A DNA stretch of 64,000 bases, taken from Kumtagia sp964244725. Lineage in GTDB: Bacteria > Pseudomonadota > Alphaproteobacteria > Rhizobiales > Rhizobiaceae. Shown here piece after piece: positions 15,521 through 24,099 of this stretch; position 1 is the first letter of the stretch; each line of letters starts with the position of its first letter. The DNA is taken from NCBI GenBank assembly GCA_964244725.1, contig CAXTJQ010000002.1, forward strand, positions 372,001 to 436,000. The letters run 5' to 3'. The position numbers and the translations under genes were made by a program. The notes under the pieces are model-generated. The model made no database searches. It worked only from the letters and a program-made list of their open reading frames with translations, and was not told the origin of the DNA.

Positions 15521-16978
15521 ATGCTGCAAAAAGCCAGCCCCTACATGCGCGAGGCGAACTTCATCGGCGGGGACTGGGTCCAGGCCGATTCCGGCGCGAC
15601 GGTCGACGTGACCAATCCGGCGACGGGCCTGAAGATCGGCACGGTGCCAAAGTCCGGCAAGGCGGAGACCCGTCGCGCCATCGAGGCGGCGCAGTCGGCG
15701 TTCATGACCTGGCGCAAGAGTTCGGCGCTGGAGCGCCACAAGCTGCTGCGCAAGCTGCACGACGCGATCATGGACAACCAGCAGTCGCTCGCCGAACTCC
15801 TCACCATCGAGCAGGGCAAGTCGCTGACCGAGGCAAAGGGCGAGATCGGGATTTCGGCGGCTTACGTGCTGTGGTTCGCGGAGGAGGCGCGGCGCACCTA
15901 CGGCGACGTGGTGCCGTCGCCCTGGGCCGACCGCCGCATCCTGGTGACCAGGGAGCCGACCGGCGTCATCGCCGCGATCACGCCGTGGAATTTCCCGTCC
16001 TCGATGCTGGCGCGCAAGCTTGCGCCGGCGCTTGCCGCCGGCTGCACGACGGTCGTCAAGCCGGCCTCGCAGACGCCCTATTCGGGCCTCGCCTGGGGCG
16101 CGCTGTGCGAGGAGGTCGGCTTTCCGAAGGGCGCGGTCAACATCGTCACCGGCGCGGCCAGCGAGATCGGCGACGAGATCTGCGCCAACCCGCTGGTCAG
16201 GAAGATCACCTTCACCGGCTCGACCGAGGTCGGCAAGGTGCTGATGGCCAAGGCCGCTTCGACCGTGAAAAAGGTCTCGATGGAGCTCGGCGGCAACGCG
16301 CCGTTCCTGGCCTTCGACGATTGCGATCTGGAACGCGCCGTCGAGGGCGCGATCGTGGCGAAATACCGCAATTCCGGCCAGACCTGCGTCTGCACCAACC
16401 GCTTCTTCGTGCAGGCCGGCATCTACGACGCCTTCGTCGAGAAACTCGCCCGGGCGACATCGAAGCTGAAGGTCGGGGCGGGCCTGGAGGAGGGCACGCA
16501 GCAAGGCCCGCTGATCGACGGCAAGGCGGTCGAAAAGGTGGAGGAATTCGTCGCCGACGCCAAGGCTAAGGGCGGCCGGATCGTCACCGGCGGCAAGCGC
16601 CACGCGCTCGGCGGATCGTTCTACGAGCCGACCGTGATCGCCGACGCGACGCCCGACATGATGTTCATGAAGGAGGAAATCTTCGGTCCCGTCGCGCCGG
16701 TGTTCAGGTTCGAGACCGAGGAGGAGGGCGTGCGGCTGGCCAACGACACCGAGTTCGGCCTCGCCAGCTACTTCTACACCGGCGATCTCGGCCGCGCCTT
16801 CCGGGTGATGGAAGGCCTGAAATATGGCATGGTCGGCGTCAACGAGGGGCTGATCACAACCGTCGAGGCGCCGTTCGGCGGCGTCAAGGAATCGGGCGTC
16901 GGGCGCGAGGGCGGGCATCAGGGCATCGAGGACTACCTCGACACCAAATATGCCTGCATCGGGGGGCTCGGCCTCTGA
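15521..16978 (+). CDS. Succinate-semialdehyde dehydrogenase-type ALDH (GabD family)
   Basis: NAD(P)-dependent aldehyde dehydrogenase of 485 residues, oxidising a semialdehyde such as succinate semialdehyde. It shows the ALDH landmarks: ITPWNFPSSMLARKLAPALA, FTGSTEVGK, the general base Glu in MELGGNAPF (near residue 255), the nucleophile in NSGQTCVC (near 288), and EEIFGPVAPVF. Its closest overall pattern is GabD. The neighbouring epimerase and KDG-type kinase leave open alpha-ketoglutarate semialdehyde as substrate. A GTG at 15500 is in frame, but ATG 15521 has the better-spaced AGGAA site. Confidence 0.85.
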   Translation: MLQKASPYMREANFIGGDWVQADSGATVDVTNPATGLKIGTVPKSGKAETRRAIEAAQSAFMTWRKSSALERHKLLRKLHDAIMDNQQSLAELLTIEQGKSLTEAKGEIGISAAYVLWFAEEARRTYGDVVPSPWADRRILVTREPTGVIAAITPWNFPSSMLARKLAPALAAGCTTVVKPASQTPYSGLAWGALCEEVGFPKGAVNIVTGAASEIGDEICANPLVRKITFTGSTEVGKVLMAKAASTVKKVSMELGGNAPFLAFDDCDLERAVEGAIVAKYRNSGQTCVCTNRFFVQAGIYDAFVEKLARATSKLKVGAGLEEGTQQGPLIDGKAVEKVEEFVADAKAKGGRIVTGGKRHALGGSFYEPTVIADATPDMMFMKEEIFGPVAPVFRFETEEEGVRLANDTEFGLASYFYTGDLGRAFRVMEGLKYGMVGVNEGLITTVEAPFGGVKESGVGREGGHQGIEDYLDTKYACIGGLGL

Positions 16979-17004
16979 TCCCCACCGCAAGCAGGACGGA
17001 CGCC

Positions 17005-18024
17005 ATGCCCGACATCGAAGCCTTCGGGACGACCAGCGAGGGCGAAACCGTCGGCCGCGTCGAGATCGCGGGCGGCGGGCTCACCGCGCGCGTCCTGACC
17101 TGGGGCGCGATCGTCCAGGATCTGCGCCTCCACGGCCACGATTCGCCGCTTGTGCTCGGGTTCGAGCGGTTCGAGGACTACTGGGTCGAGAACAATTATT
17201 TCGGCGCGGTCGCGGGACGTCACGCCAACCGCATCCGCGACGGGCGCTTTGAGATCGACGGCGAAGCCTACGCGATCGACGGCGACGCGCCGGAACGCCA
17301 GGGCCTGCATGGCGGACGCATCGGCTATGCCCGCCGCAACTGGACGGTCGCGGCTTTCGGCCCGGACTTTGTTACCTTAGGCCTGATTGATCCGGACGGG
17401 ACGATGGGGTTTCCGGGGACGATCGAGGCGAAATGCACCTATCGCCTGAGAGAGCCTGGCTGCCTGTCCGTCGAGATGACGGCCACGACCGACCGGCCGA
17501 CGCTCTGCAATCTGGCCCAGCACAGCTATTTCAACCTCGAGGACGGCGGCCGTTCGGACGTGCTCGACCATTTCCTGACGATCGAGGCCGACGCCTTTCT
17601 GCCGGTCGACGACGCCATGATCCCGACCGGCGAAGTCCGCCCGGTCGTCGAAACGATTCATGATTTTCGCCGTGCGCGGACCATCCGCCCGCCGATGGAC
17701 CATGACGACTTCCTCTACGACCACAATTTCTGTCTCGCCTCGGCGCGCGCCGCCCCGCGCCAGGTCGCGCGCGCCAAGGCGCCGACATCAGGCGTCGAGA
17801 TGACGATGTGGACGACCGAACCCGGCATCCAGTTCTACGCCGGCCACCTGATCAAGCCCCAGCGCTCCGGTCTCGACGGCCGCGTCTACAGGAAATACGC
17901 CGGCTTCTGCCTCGAGGCCCAGACCTGGCCCGATTCGCCCAACCGGCCCTATTTCGCGCAGGCGGTCCTTCGCCCCGGCGAGGAGTATCACCAGGTCACG
18001 GAATTCCGCTTCCGAAAGAGCTAA
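17005..18024 (+). CDS. Aldose 1-epimerase (galactose mutarotase family)
   Basis: Interconverts alpha and beta anomers of hexoses. The 339-residue product has the family's NRIRDGRFEIDG segment, LHGGRIGYARRNW with the catalytic-region histidine, and the second conserved block LAQHSYFNLEDGG. The C-terminal FCLEAQTWPDSPNRPYF carries the catalytic glutamate. It starts 26 bases after the aldehyde dehydrogenase stop and is probably co-transcribed with it. It converges with the sugar kinase and shares 4 bases with it. There is no signal peptide, so it acts in the cytoplasm. Confidence 0.9.
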   Translation: MPDIEAFGTTSEGETVGRVEIAGGGLTARVLTWGAIVQDLRLHGHDSPLVLGFERFEDYWVENNYFGAVAGRHANRIRDGRFEIDGEAYAIDGDAPERQGLHGGRIGYARRNWTVAAFGPDFVTLGLIDPDGTMGFPGTIEAKCTYRLREPGCLSVEMTATTDRPTLCNLAQHSYFNLEDGGRSDVLDHFLTIEADAFLPVDDAMIPTGEVRPVVETIHDFRRARTIRPPMDHDDFLYDHNFCLASARAAPRQVARAKAPTSGVEMTMWTTEPGIQFYAGHLIKPQRSGLDGRVYRKYAGFCLEAQTWPDSPNRPYFAQAVLRPGEEYHQVTEFRFRKS

Positions 18025-18950
18025 CTTGCCGCGTCGAACGCCTCGCGCAAAACCTCGAACGACGCCAGCGCGCCGCGCACCTGGATGACGGCGGCGGCGA
18101 CTCGGTGCGCCCGAATGGCGGCTTGGGCCGGCGCATCGCCCGCCAGTCGCGCGGCCAGATAGGCGCCGTTGAAGCTGTCGCCTGCGCCGGTGGTGTCGAC
18201 AGGCGCGGGGACGCCGACGGCGGCGACCGTCCCCCGGTCGCCGTCATGGGCGACGAGACAGGGCGCATCGCCATCCTTGACGACGATCTCGGCGATGCCC
18301 GCGGCTTCGAGCCTCGCGACAGTCACCTCGGGCGACGCGTCGCCGAACAGGGCGGCTTCGTCCGGAAAGGTCGGAAGCGCGATATCGGTAACAGCGAGCG
18401 CGTCCATGATCGCGCCGCGCGCGCTGTCGACATCCGGCCACAGCCTCGGACGATAATTCGGGTCGAAGGCGATGCGCGCGCCCGACTTTCGCGCCGCATC
18501 CAGCGCCTGCAGCAGGGTTGAGCGCGGGCCCGGGTCCAGGATTGCCAGGGTGATTCCGGAAAAATAGATAAGCGCCCGGTCGGACAGGCTTTTTGCCAGC
18601 ACGGCCGGGTCATCGGCAAGGCGGCGCGCGGCCGCGTCGGCGCGCCAGTAGGTGAAGGAACGCTCGGCGCCGTCGAGCGTGATCGCATAGAGGCCCGGCC
18701 GCGCGCCGCGCGCCAGCGGGCTCGCCGCGATGCCGATGCCGAGACGGCCGAAAAACGCGATCTGTTCGGTGGAGAACGGATCGTCGCCGAAAGCCGAGAC
18801 ATAGTCGGCCGCCTGATTGGCTGGCGTCAGCGCGCGCAGAGCGTAGAGCGTATTGAACGTGTCGCCGGCATAGCCCAGCCGCCATTGCTCGCCGCCCTGG
18901 CCCGACAATTCCAGCATGCACTCGCCGACCGAGGCTATTCCCCGCGCCAC
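18021..18950 (-). CDS. PfkB-family sugar kinase, probably 2-keto-3-deoxygluconate kinase
   Basis: Cytoplasmic ribokinase-fold kinase of 309 residues. It begins GIASVGECMLELSGQGG, typical of KdgK-type enzymes, has YFSGITLAIL in the middle, and ends with the catalytic PfkB signature DTTGAGDSFNGAYLAA containing the anion hole and catalytic Asp. KDG kinase is the best guess from the N-terminus; fructokinase-like activity is possible. It faces the putA gene across a 203-base divergent gap and converges with the aldose epimerase. Confidence 0.8.
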   Translation of the reverse strand: MARGIASVGECMLELSGQGGEQWRLGYAGDTFNTLYALRALTPANQAADYVSAFGDDPFSTEQIAFFGRLGIGIAASPLARGARPGLYAITLDGAERSFTYWRADAAARRLADDPAVLAKSLSDRALIYFSGITLAILDPGPRSTLLQALDAARKSGARIAFDPNYRPRLWPDVDSARGAIMDALAVTDIALPTFPDEAALFGDASPEVTVARLEAAGIAEIVVKDGDAPCLVAHDGDRGTVAAVGVPAPVDTTGAGDSFNGAYLAARLAGDAPAQAAIRAHRVAAAVIQVRGALASFEVLREAFDAAS

Positions 18951-19153
18951 TTGAATCGTCTCCAGTTGTCAACGCGTATTTGCCATCGTCGCCGTGAGGC
19001 GGCAACGGGAGCAAAGATTTACGCACAAACGCATGTGTCCGCACTGAAGGATGTGCGCCTTTGGCGGACCTTCGCCAGTTTGGTTCCCGCACCATTTTGA
19101 GTCATGATATTCAGCGCAGAGACCATCTGTCGTCTCCATTGATCAGGATCGCC

Positions 19154-22100
19154 ATGTCGCTCGACACCCTCCGCAACCAGCTGCGATCGAATTATTTGCC
19201 CGACGAGGACGAGGCGCTGGCGCGGCTGGTTGCGCTGGCGGACCTCTCGCCCGAGCAGCGCAAGGCGATCTCCACGCGCGCGGCCGATCTGGTGCGAGCG
19301 GTGCGGGCGTCGTCGGACCCTCGGCTGATGGAAGTGTTCCTCTCGGCCTACGGGCTCTCGACGAAGGAAGGCGTGGCGCTGATGTGCCTGGCCGAGGCGC
19401 TGCTGCGCGTGCCGGACGCCGCGACCATGGATGATCTGATCCAGGACAAGATCGCGCCGCACGACTGGTCGGCGCATTCGGGCGAATCGAGCTCGATCTT
19501 CGTCAACGCCTCGACCTGGGCGCTGATGCTGACGGGCAGGGTGCTCGACGACTCGGACAGCGGCGTCGCCGGCACGCTGCGCTCGATGGTGCGGCGGCTC
19601 GGCGAACCGGTGATCCGGCGCGCGGTCGCCGCGGCCATGCGCGAGATGGGCGAGCAGTTCGTGCTCGGCCGGACCATCGAGGAGGCGGTGCGGCGCGGCG
19701 GCGCCATGGCCGCAAAGGGCTATCTTTACAGCTACGACATGCTGGGCGAGGCCGCCCGCACCGAAACCGACGCGTTGCGATATCTCAAGGCCTATTCCGA
19801 TGCGATCTCGTCGTTGAACAGCGGCTCGGATGGGCCTGACATCCGCGCCAATCCCGGCATCTCGGTCAAGCTTTCGGCGCTGCATCCGCGCTACGAGGCG
19901 GCGCAGCGCGGGACGATGCTGCCCGTGATGAGCGAGCGGCTGCTGTCGCTGGCGCTGGCTGCACGCCATGCCCGCATGGGGCTCAACGTCGACGCGGAGG
20001 AGGCCGACCGGCTCGACCTGTCGCTCGACGTCATCGCGCAGGTGCTGGCCGATCCGCGCCTCGCCGACTGGAACGGTTTCGGCGTCGTCGTGCAGGCCTA
20101 CGGACCGCGCGCGGCCTTCGCGATCGACTGGCTTCATGCGCTCGCGACCCGGCTCGACCGGCGCATCATGATCCGATTGGTGAAGGGCGCCTACTGGGAC
20201 ACCGAGATCAAGCGCGCGCAGATGCTTGGCCTGCCGGGCTATCCGGTCTTCACCCGCAAGGTGAACACCGACGTCTCCTATATCGCGTGCGCGCGCAAGC
20301 TCCTGTCGATGACCGACCGCGTCTATCCGCAATTCGCAACCCACAACGCCCATACCGTCGCGGCCATCCTGCGGATGGGACAGGACCGCGAGAAATTCGA
20401 GTTCCAGCGCCTGCATGGCATGGGCGAGGCGCTGCACGAGACGGTGCGCAAGGCGGAGGGTGCGCGCTGTCGCATCTACGCGCCGGTCGGCGCGCATTCC
20501 GATTTGCTCGCCTATCTGGTGCGGCGCTTGCTTGAGAACGGCGCGAATTCGTCCTTCGTGCATCAAGTCACCGATGCCGACGTGCCGCCCGAGGACATCG
20601 CGCGCGACCCGTTCGGTGAAGTGGCAAGGCAGGGTCCTGCCGCCAACCCGGCCATCGCCGGGCCGGCCGCGATCTTCGGCGCGGGCCGCCGCAACGCCAA
20701 GGGGTGGGATCTGACCGACCCGTTGACGCTGGCCGCGCTCGACGCGGAGCGCGCCCGCTTCGGCGCGGACTATTATTGGGTCGCGGGCGACCCGAATGAA
20801 TGGGCGACCGTCATCCACAACCCGGCTATCCCGGCCGAGTTCGTCGGCAGTTTCGTGCCTTCGTCCGTCGAGCAGATCGCAGGGTCGATCGCGGCGGCGG
20901 TTGCCGCGCAGCCGGGCTGGGCGGAAACGCCGGTCGCGGCCCGCGCCGCCTGCCTGCTCCGCGCCGCAGACCTCTACGAAACCAACGCAGCGGAGTTCTT
21001 CGCGCTCGCCACGCGCGAAGCCGGAAAGACCCTGGCGGACGGCGTCGCCGAAGTGCGCGAGGCGGCCGATTTCCTGCGCTACTACGCGACGGAGGCGGCG
21101 CATGCCGAGAATGGCGCGCGGGCGCGTGGCGTCCTCGCCTGCATCTCGCCATGGAATTTCCCGCTGGCGATCTTCACCGGCCAGATCGCCGCCGCGCTCG
21201 TCACCGGCAACGCGGTGATCGCCAAGCCCGCCGAGCAGACGCCGCTGATCGCCATGCGCGCGGCAGAGTTGCTGCATGAGGCCGGGATTCCTACCGGGGT
21301 GCTGGCGCTGGTTTACGGCGACGGGCCGTCCGTCGGAGCGGCGCTCACCGCCGATTCTCGCATCGCGGGCGTCTGCTTCACCGGCTCCACCGATGTCGCC
21401 AGGATGATCGAGGCGCAACTGGCCAGGACCGCCGCTCCCAATGCGATGCTGATTGCCGAAACGGGCGGGCTGAACGCCATGATGGTCGATTCGACCGCGC
21501 TGCCGGAGCAGGCGGTGCGCGATATCCTGGCGTCGGCATTCCAGAGCGCCGGCCAGCGCTGTTCGGCGCTGCGCATTCTCTACGTGCAGAAGGACGTGGA
21601 GACGAAGGTGCTGAAAATGCTCGAGGGCGCGCTGAAGTCGCTGACGGTCGGCGATCCGTGGCTTCTCTCGACCGATGTCGGCCCGGTGATCGACGAAGAA
21701 GCTCGGAATTCGATCGCCGATTATTGCGCCAAAATGGAGAAGGAGGGCCGGTTGATCGCCAGACTCGATGCGCCGGCCGACGGGCTGTTCGTCGCGCCGC
21801 ACATCCTCCGGGTGTCGGGGATCGGCGACATGAAGCAGGAGATTTTCGGGCCGGTCCTGCATGTCGCGAGCTTCGCCGCCGAGGACATCGACAAAGTCAT
21901 CCGCGCCATCAATCGCAAGGGCTATGGCCTTACCTTCGGGCTGCATACGCGTATCGAGGCGCGCGTCCAGACCATCGTCGACGGCGTCCATGCCGGCAAC
22001 ATCTACGTCAACCGCAACCAGATCGGCGCGGTGGTCGGCTCGCAGCCATTCGGCGGCGAGGGGCTGTCCGGCACCGGGCCGAAAGCCGGCGGGCCGCATT

Positions 22101-22750
22101 ATCTGCGGCGGTTCCGCAAATCGCCGCAAGCGGGCGGCGAACTGGCGGAGGGCCGCAAGGTGACTGCGAGCGAACTCGGCGAGGCGCTGCCCGACGCCGC
22201 GCTCGACGGGTGGTCGACGCGGACGGACCGGATCGCGGCGCTGCGCAAGCTGCTGCGCGGCAAGGCCGGCCAGGCGCTGTCGGCGGCTGCCGCGATCGAT
22301 TTCGGACCCGTCGACCTGCCAGGCCCGACAGGCGAGGCCAATACCCTGACGCTGCATCCGCGCGGGCGGGCGCTGTGCCTCGGGCCGGATGCCGGGACGC
22401 TGCTGGCTCAGGCGGTCCAGGCGCTAGCAGCCGGCAACGCCGTGCTCGCCGTCGCGCCCGGCGCCAGCGCGGCGTTGCAGCCCCTGCTCGGCAAGGGGTT
22501 GCCCATCGCCGCCATCGACGGGCGGCCCGACCCGGTCGAGTCGCGCGCGCTCGCCGTCGATGTGGTGGCGTTCTCCGGAACGGCGGACGCAATGCGGATC
22601 GTGCGCGGCGTGCTTGCGCAACGGCTGGGGCCGATCGTGCCGCTGGTCAGCGAGATCCTCAATCCGGCGGCCTACGCGCATGAACGCGCGGTCTGCGTCG
22701 ACACGACGGCCGCGGGCGGCAATGCTAGCCTGCTGGCGGGGGCTGGATGA
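19154..22750 (+). CDS. putA: PutA: proline dehydrogenase / glutamate-semialdehyde dehydrogenase
   Basis: Bifunctional enzyme oxidising proline to glutamate with FAD then NAD. The 1198-residue product lacks the N-terminal ribbon-helix-helix DNA-binding domain seen in E. coli PutA, so it is catalytic only. The PRODH barrel covers about residues 90-480: GRTIEEAVRRGG, IRANPGISVKLSALHPRYE, MIRLVKGAYWDTEIKRAQ, TDVSYIACARKL. The ALDH domain follows, with SPWNFPLAIFTGQIAAALV, IAETGGLNAMMVD and SAGQRCSALR (nucleophile Cys). The C-terminus ends in a further ALDH-like domain, as in long type B PutAs. ATG 19154 is preceded by AGGAT; the frame is also open upstream. Confidence 0.95.
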   Translation: MSLDTLRNQLRSNYLPDEDEALARLVALADLSPEQRKAISTRAADLVRAVRASSDPRLMEVFLSAYGLSTKEGVALMCLAEALLRVPDAATMDDLIQDKIAPHDWSAHSGESSSIFVNASTWALMLTGRVLDDSDSGVAGTLRSMVRRLGEPVIRRAVAAAMREMGEQFVLGRTIEEAVRRGGAMAAKGYLYSYDMLGEAARTETDALRYLKAYSDAISSLNSGSDGPDIRANPGISVKLSALHPRYEAAQRGTMLPVMSERLLSLALAARHARMGLNVDAEEADRLDLSLDVIAQVLADPRLADWNGFGVVVQAYGPRAAFAIDWLHALATRLDRRIMIRLVKGAYWDTEIKRAQMLGLPGYPVFTRKVNTDVSYIACARKLLSMTDRVYPQFATHNAHTVAAILRMGQDREKFEFQRLHGMGEALHETVRKAEGARCRIYAPVGAHSDLLAYLVRRLLENGANSSFVHQVTDADVPPEDIARDPFGEVARQGPAANPAIAGPAAIFGAGRRNAKGWDLTDPLTLAALDAERARFGADYYWVAGDPNEWATVIHNPAIPAEFVGSFVPSSVEQIAGSIAAAVAAQPGWAETPVAARAACLLRAADLYETNAAEFFALATREAGKTLADGVAEVREAADFLRYYATEAAHAENGARARGVLACISPWNFPLAIFTGQIAAALVTGNAVIAKPAEQTPLIAMRAAELLHEAGIPTGVLALVYGDGPSVGAALTADSRIAGVCFTGSTDVARMIEAQLARTAAPNAMLIAETGGLNAMMVDSTALPEQAVRDILASAFQSAGQRCSALRILYVQKDVETKVLKMLEGALKSLTVGDPWLLSTDVGPVIDEEARNSIADYCAKMEKEGRLIARLDAPADGLFVAPHILRVSGIGDMKQEIFGPVLHVASFAAEDIDKVIRAINRKGYGLTFGLHTRIEARVQTIVDGVHAGNIYVNRNQIGAVVGSQPFGGEGLSGTGPKAGGPHYLRRFRKSPQAGGELAEGRKVTASELGEALPDAALDGWSTRTDRIAALRKLLRGKAGQALSAAAAIDFGPVDLPGPTGEANTLTLHPRGRALCLGPDAGTLLAQAVQALAAGNAVLAVAPGASAALQPLLGKGLPIAAIDGRPDPVESRALAVDVVAFSGTADAMRIVRGVLAQRLGPIVPLVSEILNPAAYAHERAVCVDTTAAGGNASLLAGAG

Positions 22751-22785
22751 CCCGTCTCACCGCGAAGCCGGACGGTGCGAAGCGC

Positions 22786-23100
22786 TCACGCTCCTTCGAC
22801 CACCGAAAAGCCCTCGAATTGCGGATGGCCGATATAGAGCGGCTTCGATCCGCCGGCGTTGCGATGCGCGGCGCGGAAATTCTCCGACTTGGTCCAGGCG
22901 ACGAAATCGTCGTGGCTCGCCCAGACGGTATGGGAGGCGAACAGCGTATAGCCTTCCGCTTCGTTGAGCGGACCGCGCAGCAAGTGGAATTCCTTGAAAC
23001 CCGCCATCTCGCCCAGTGTCGAATCGCGTCCTTTCCAGATCGCCTCAAAGGCGTCCTCCGATCCTTTCTCGACCTTGAAGCGGTTCATGGCGATGTACAT
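22786..23100 (-). CDS. Antibiotic biosynthesis monooxygenase-fold protein, probable HmuQ-type heme-degrading enzyme
   Basis: A 104-residue protein with the ferredoxin-like ABM fold used by IsdG/HmuQ heme monooxygenases: MYIAMNRFKVEKGSEDAFEA, then FHLLRGPLNEAEGYTLFASH and WASHDDFVAWTKSENFRAAH. The start is the ATG at 23100 behind a GAGGAAG site. It is divergent from hmuP with a RirA-type operator between, which supports a role in releasing iron from heme. Conserved Asn and His residues are consistent with heme binding, but activity is inferred from family and context. Confidence 0.8.
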   Translation of the reverse strand: MYIAMNRFKVEKGSEDAFEAIWKGRDSTLGEMAGFKEFHLLRGPLNEAEGYTLFASHTVWASHDDFVAWTKSENFRAAHRNAGGSKPLYIGHPQFEGFSVVEGA

Positions 23101-23197
23101 GGTCTTCCTCTCAAATGCACCGTGTCGACTCGACCGACCCGGCGCATCCACATTGCATCGGGTCTCAAATCGACGCCATGGCTTGCAGGCGATTTAA

Positions 23198-23220
23198 AAC
23201 ATGATAATCATATTCATGTT
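23198..23220. promoter_or_regulatory. RirA-type iron-responsive operator (TGA-N9-TCA)
   Basis: Inverted repeat with arms AACATGA and TCATGTT around nine bases. The core TGA (23202-23204), N9, TCA (23214-23216) matches the IRO consensus recognised by RirA. It lies between the divergent heme monooxygenase and hmuP genes, 300 bases from rirA itself. The assignment rests on consensus match and context. Confidence 0.65.
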
Positions 23221-23273
23221 TATGGCGACGGTCGATCGTTGCCGCAATCTCCGGCGAAACCAAGGTGAACGAC

Positions 23274-23483
23274 ATGAATACGCACAACCCTGCGGCCTCC
23301 TTCGCCGGCCGGCGCGAGCAGGCCCTCGACCTCGAGTTCCGAAGCGTCGGCGAACGGACAGGCGCACGGGTTTTGACCAGCCGGTCGCTGTTCCAGGGCG
23401 AGTTCGAGATCGGCATCGAACATGGCGATTCTCTTTACCGGCTCAAGATCACCCGGCAAGGCAAGCTGATCCTCAACAAATAA
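23274..23483 (+). CDS. hmuP: Hemin uptake protein HmuP/HemP
   Basis: A 69-residue member of the HemP/HmuP family, which in rhizobia is needed for expression of heme receptor genes. The diagnostic C-terminal part is TSRSLFQGEFEIGIEHGD followed by YRLKITRQGKLILNK. ATG 23274 is chosen over the in-frame GTG at 23265 because AAGG is then well spaced. It is downstream of a TGA-N9-TCA operator and convergent with rirA, 19 bases away. Confidence 0.9.
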   Translation: MNTHNPAASFAGRREQALDLEFRSVGERTGARVLTSRSLFQGEFEIGIEHGDSLYRLKITRQGKLILNK

Positions 23484-23502
23484 ATGGTCGACGGATCAGA
23501 AT

Positions 23503-23967
23503 TCAGGCCGCCGGCGCGCTGATCAGCGGGAATGCCTCGATGCCGAGCAGCGAGCGCATGTCGCCCCGGTCCTTGACAAGGTCCCTGATCGAATAGCGGG
23601 CGAGCGCCGCGAAAAACGCGTCGAGCGCCTCGCGCAGGGCGGCGTTCAGGGCGCAGGAGTCGATCAGCGGGCAGTCCACCGCATCGTTCTCGAAACATTC
23701 CGCCATGGCGAAACCTTCTTCGGTCACCCGCACGACGTCGAACAGGTTGATGGCTTCGGCCGCGCGGCCAAGCCGCACGCCGCCGTTGCGGCCCCGCACC
23801 GTCTGGATCAGGCCGTTCTCGACCAGAGGCTGAAGAATCTTGAATAGGAAAAGTTCGGAAACGGAATAGGCCTGGGCAATTTCCGAGATGCGGCTGAGGC
23901 GTCCATCGTTGGCCGCGCAATACATCAGGATGCGCATCGCATAATTGGTCTGCCGTGTCAGGCGCAT
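23503..23967 (-). CDS. rirA: RirA: iron-responsive Rrf2-family transcription regulator
   Basis: Fe-S cluster-dependent repressor of iron uptake genes under iron sufficiency. The 154-residue protein matches rhizobial RirA closely in pattern: MRLTRQTNYAMRILMYCAAN, the helix-turn-helix SVSELFLFKILQPL, VRGRNGGVRLGR, and the cluster-binding cysteines Cys91, Cys99 and Cys105 in AECFENDAVDCPLIDSCALN. The frame is open far upstream but the ATG at 23967 begins the conserved N-terminus. An Irr-like box sits 38 bases upstream, which would let Irr repress rirA under low iron, as described in rhizobia. Confidence 0.93.
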   Translation of the reverse strand: MRLTRQTNYAMRILMYCAANDGRLSRISEIAQAYSVSELFLFKILQPLVENGLIQTVRGRNGGVRLGRAAEAINLFDVVRVTEEGFAMAECFENDAVDCPLIDSCALNAALREALDAFFAALARYSIRDLVKDRGDMRSLLGIEAFPLISAPAA

Positions 23968-24004
23968 TGATGGTTCCTTCGCGTGTGGCGTCGTATATGC
24001 CCCA

Positions 24005-24027
24005 AAGTCTGGAACAATTCCAGACTT
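24005..24027. promoter_or_regulatory. Perfect palindrome resembling an Irr box (iron control element)
   Basis: A 10-base arm AAGTCTGGAA, spacer CAA, and exact complement TTCCAGACTT. The core TCTGGAA-N3-TTCCAGA differs from the Irr consensus TTTAGAA-N3-TTCTAAA at two positions per arm. It lies between rirA (start 23967) and the divergent DUF445 gene (start 24100). Confidence 0.55.
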
Positions 24028-24099
24028 GCGGTCTTGCCGGGCGAAGGCGGGGTTTGCGACTGTGCGCGGTGCAATCGCGCCGCGAAGGTCAAGCAGAGC

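Noticed and set aside
19019..22357. A 1112-codon open frame antisense to putA
   Set aside because: It is an artefact of high-GC codon use: putA is a clear full-length gene on the other strand, and the antisense product is rich in Arg and Ala and has no domain.
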